Shown: piece after piece, positions 63,507-64,000 of the stretch | How positions within the stretch are numbered: the first letter of the stretch is position 1 | Layout of the letters: each line of letters opens with the position of its first letter | Assembly: GCF_943373825.1 (NCBI RefSeq) | Contig: NZ_CALSBP010000002.1 | Location: 609,501 to 673,500, forward strand | DNA from: Aquimarina spinulae | Lineage (GTDB): Bacteria > Bacteroidota > Bacteroidia > Flavobacteriales > Flavobacteriaceae | Length of the DNA stretch: 64,000 nt | Reading direction: 5' to 3' | Made by a program: the position numbers and the translations under genes | The notes under the pieces: generated by a model | What the model saw: the letters and a program-made list of their open reading frames with translations, nothing else | Databases searched by the model: none | Told to the model about the DNA's origin: nothing

Positions 63507-64000
63507 ATGAATAACAGCATAAACCTGGAACCAGAAAAAATTATTAAAACCATCGATCTACTCGAAAAACGAGTTTCGGATCGATTTCCTGATTCGGGAC
63601 TTAGAAAAGTTTGCTTTCAATTCCTACATACTGCTCAAAAAAGTAAACAAAATATTGATTGGATCTCTTCTCCAAATATTTTACTTCGCGTATTTTCTCA
63701 TATGATCATACTAATTGGTTTAGGAGGATTGATCTATAGTATCACTTACATTGATTTACAAATTGAAAATACTACTCTTGCCAATGTTGTTACGATTTCT
63801 GAAGCTATTTTTAATGACATTATACTATTAGGAGCTGCAATTTTTTTCCTTTTTTCACTAGAATCCAGACTAAAAATGAAACGAGCACTAAAATCTCTTA
63901 ACGAACTCAGAGTAATTGCTCATGTTATTGATATGCATCAATTAACAAAAGATCCAAACGTCACTGATGCACCAGAATGTGCTACAGAAAACTCCCCTAA
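63507..64000 (+). CDS. Membrane protein of unknown function (3' end cut by window edge)
   Basis: The gene starts at the ATG at 63507, 17 bp after rsgA, and runs off the window (164 complete codons). The N-terminus is soluble and helical (MNNSINLEPEKIIKTIDLLE), followed by two hydrophobic segments (about 67-85 and 106-122) and a SRLKMKRALKSLNELRVIAHVIDMHQLTKDPN region. It looks like a conserved flavobacterial membrane protein without known function. No stop is seen. Confidence 0.6.
   Translation, partial: MNNSINLEPEKIIKTIDLLEKRVSDRFPDSGLRKVCFQFLHTAQKSKQNIDWISSPNILLRVFSHMIILIGLGGLIYSITYIDLQIENTTLANVVTISEAIFNDIILLGAAIFFLFSLESRLKMKRALKSLNELRVIAHVIDMHQLTKDPNVTDAPECATENSP

Overview
The window is low-GC DNA (roughly one third G+C by eye) from a marine-type Flavobacteriaceae (Bacteroidota), plausibly Aquimarina or a close relative. 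The evidence is a type IX secretion (T9SS) type B C-terminal signal on two large surface proteins, a TonB receptor with a carboxypeptidase-regulatory-like N-terminal domain, LytS/LytTR two-component genes, BshC of bacillithiol synthesis, Bacteroidota -7 boxes (TAnnTTTG) and the absence of Shine-Dalgarno sites. It looks like ordinary chromosome: no tRNA, rRNA, transposase, prophage or CRISPR array was found. The species assignment is inference.

Layout. 1-4369: surface-polysaccharide genes (WaaP/InaA-type kinase, two glycosyltransferases, two SAM methyltransferases). 4538-15342: a lipoprotein, tRNA-modification and maturation genes (YrdC/Sua5-type, CCA-adding enzyme), heme A synthase, a PRiA4 ORF3-like protein, a four-helix-bundle protein, a nucleoid-associated protein, a TauE/SafE permease, a 228-bp nested inverted-repeat element, a second lipoprotein, a tail-fibre-like surface protein and a protein with kinase-like motifs. 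15441-15637: a 42-bp tandem repeat. 15707-22854: an ABC exporter and two T9SS type B proteins that share an almost identical last 525 bp. 23295-28081: a lipoprotein, uvrB, adenosine deaminase, a tautomerase and a flavoprotein. 28257-33388: a frameshifted TonB receptor divergent from a LytS/LytTR pair and a DUF2306 protein. 33460-36756: a ribbon-helix-helix/SPFH pair, hsp20, a seven-copy tandem array of terminator-like hairpins, a TerB-like gene and a DUF1456 gene. 36836-39185: a large methyltransferase and an unknown partner. 39328-51844: mostly minus-strand housekeeping (cupin, sucC, Lon-domain protein, amidohydrolase, LysM protein, guaA) with lysA and a SRPBCC gene on the plus strand. 52082-64000: a TPR/HTH regulator behind a 32-bp perfect palindrome, bshC, two metallopeptidases, rsgA and a truncated membrane-protein gene.

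How the genes work together. The first five genes probably decorate the outer-membrane polysaccharide. The LytS/LytTR/DUF2306 genes are tightly packed and lie divergent to the TonB receptor, so the pair may regulate it. guaA and the LysM protein are co-directional with a 50-nt gap. The two peptidase genes are 11 nt apart and probably form a peptide-degrading operon. SPFH and the small ribbon-helix-helix protein form a two-gene operon.

The least explained items are the tandem terminator array after the TerB-like gene, whose hairpins stay paired only as minus-strand RNA; the 32-bp palindrome before the TPR regulator; the A8 frameshift in the TonB receptor; the T9SS 3'-end conversion tract; the nested inverted-repeat element; and the methyltransferase-plus-unknown pair.
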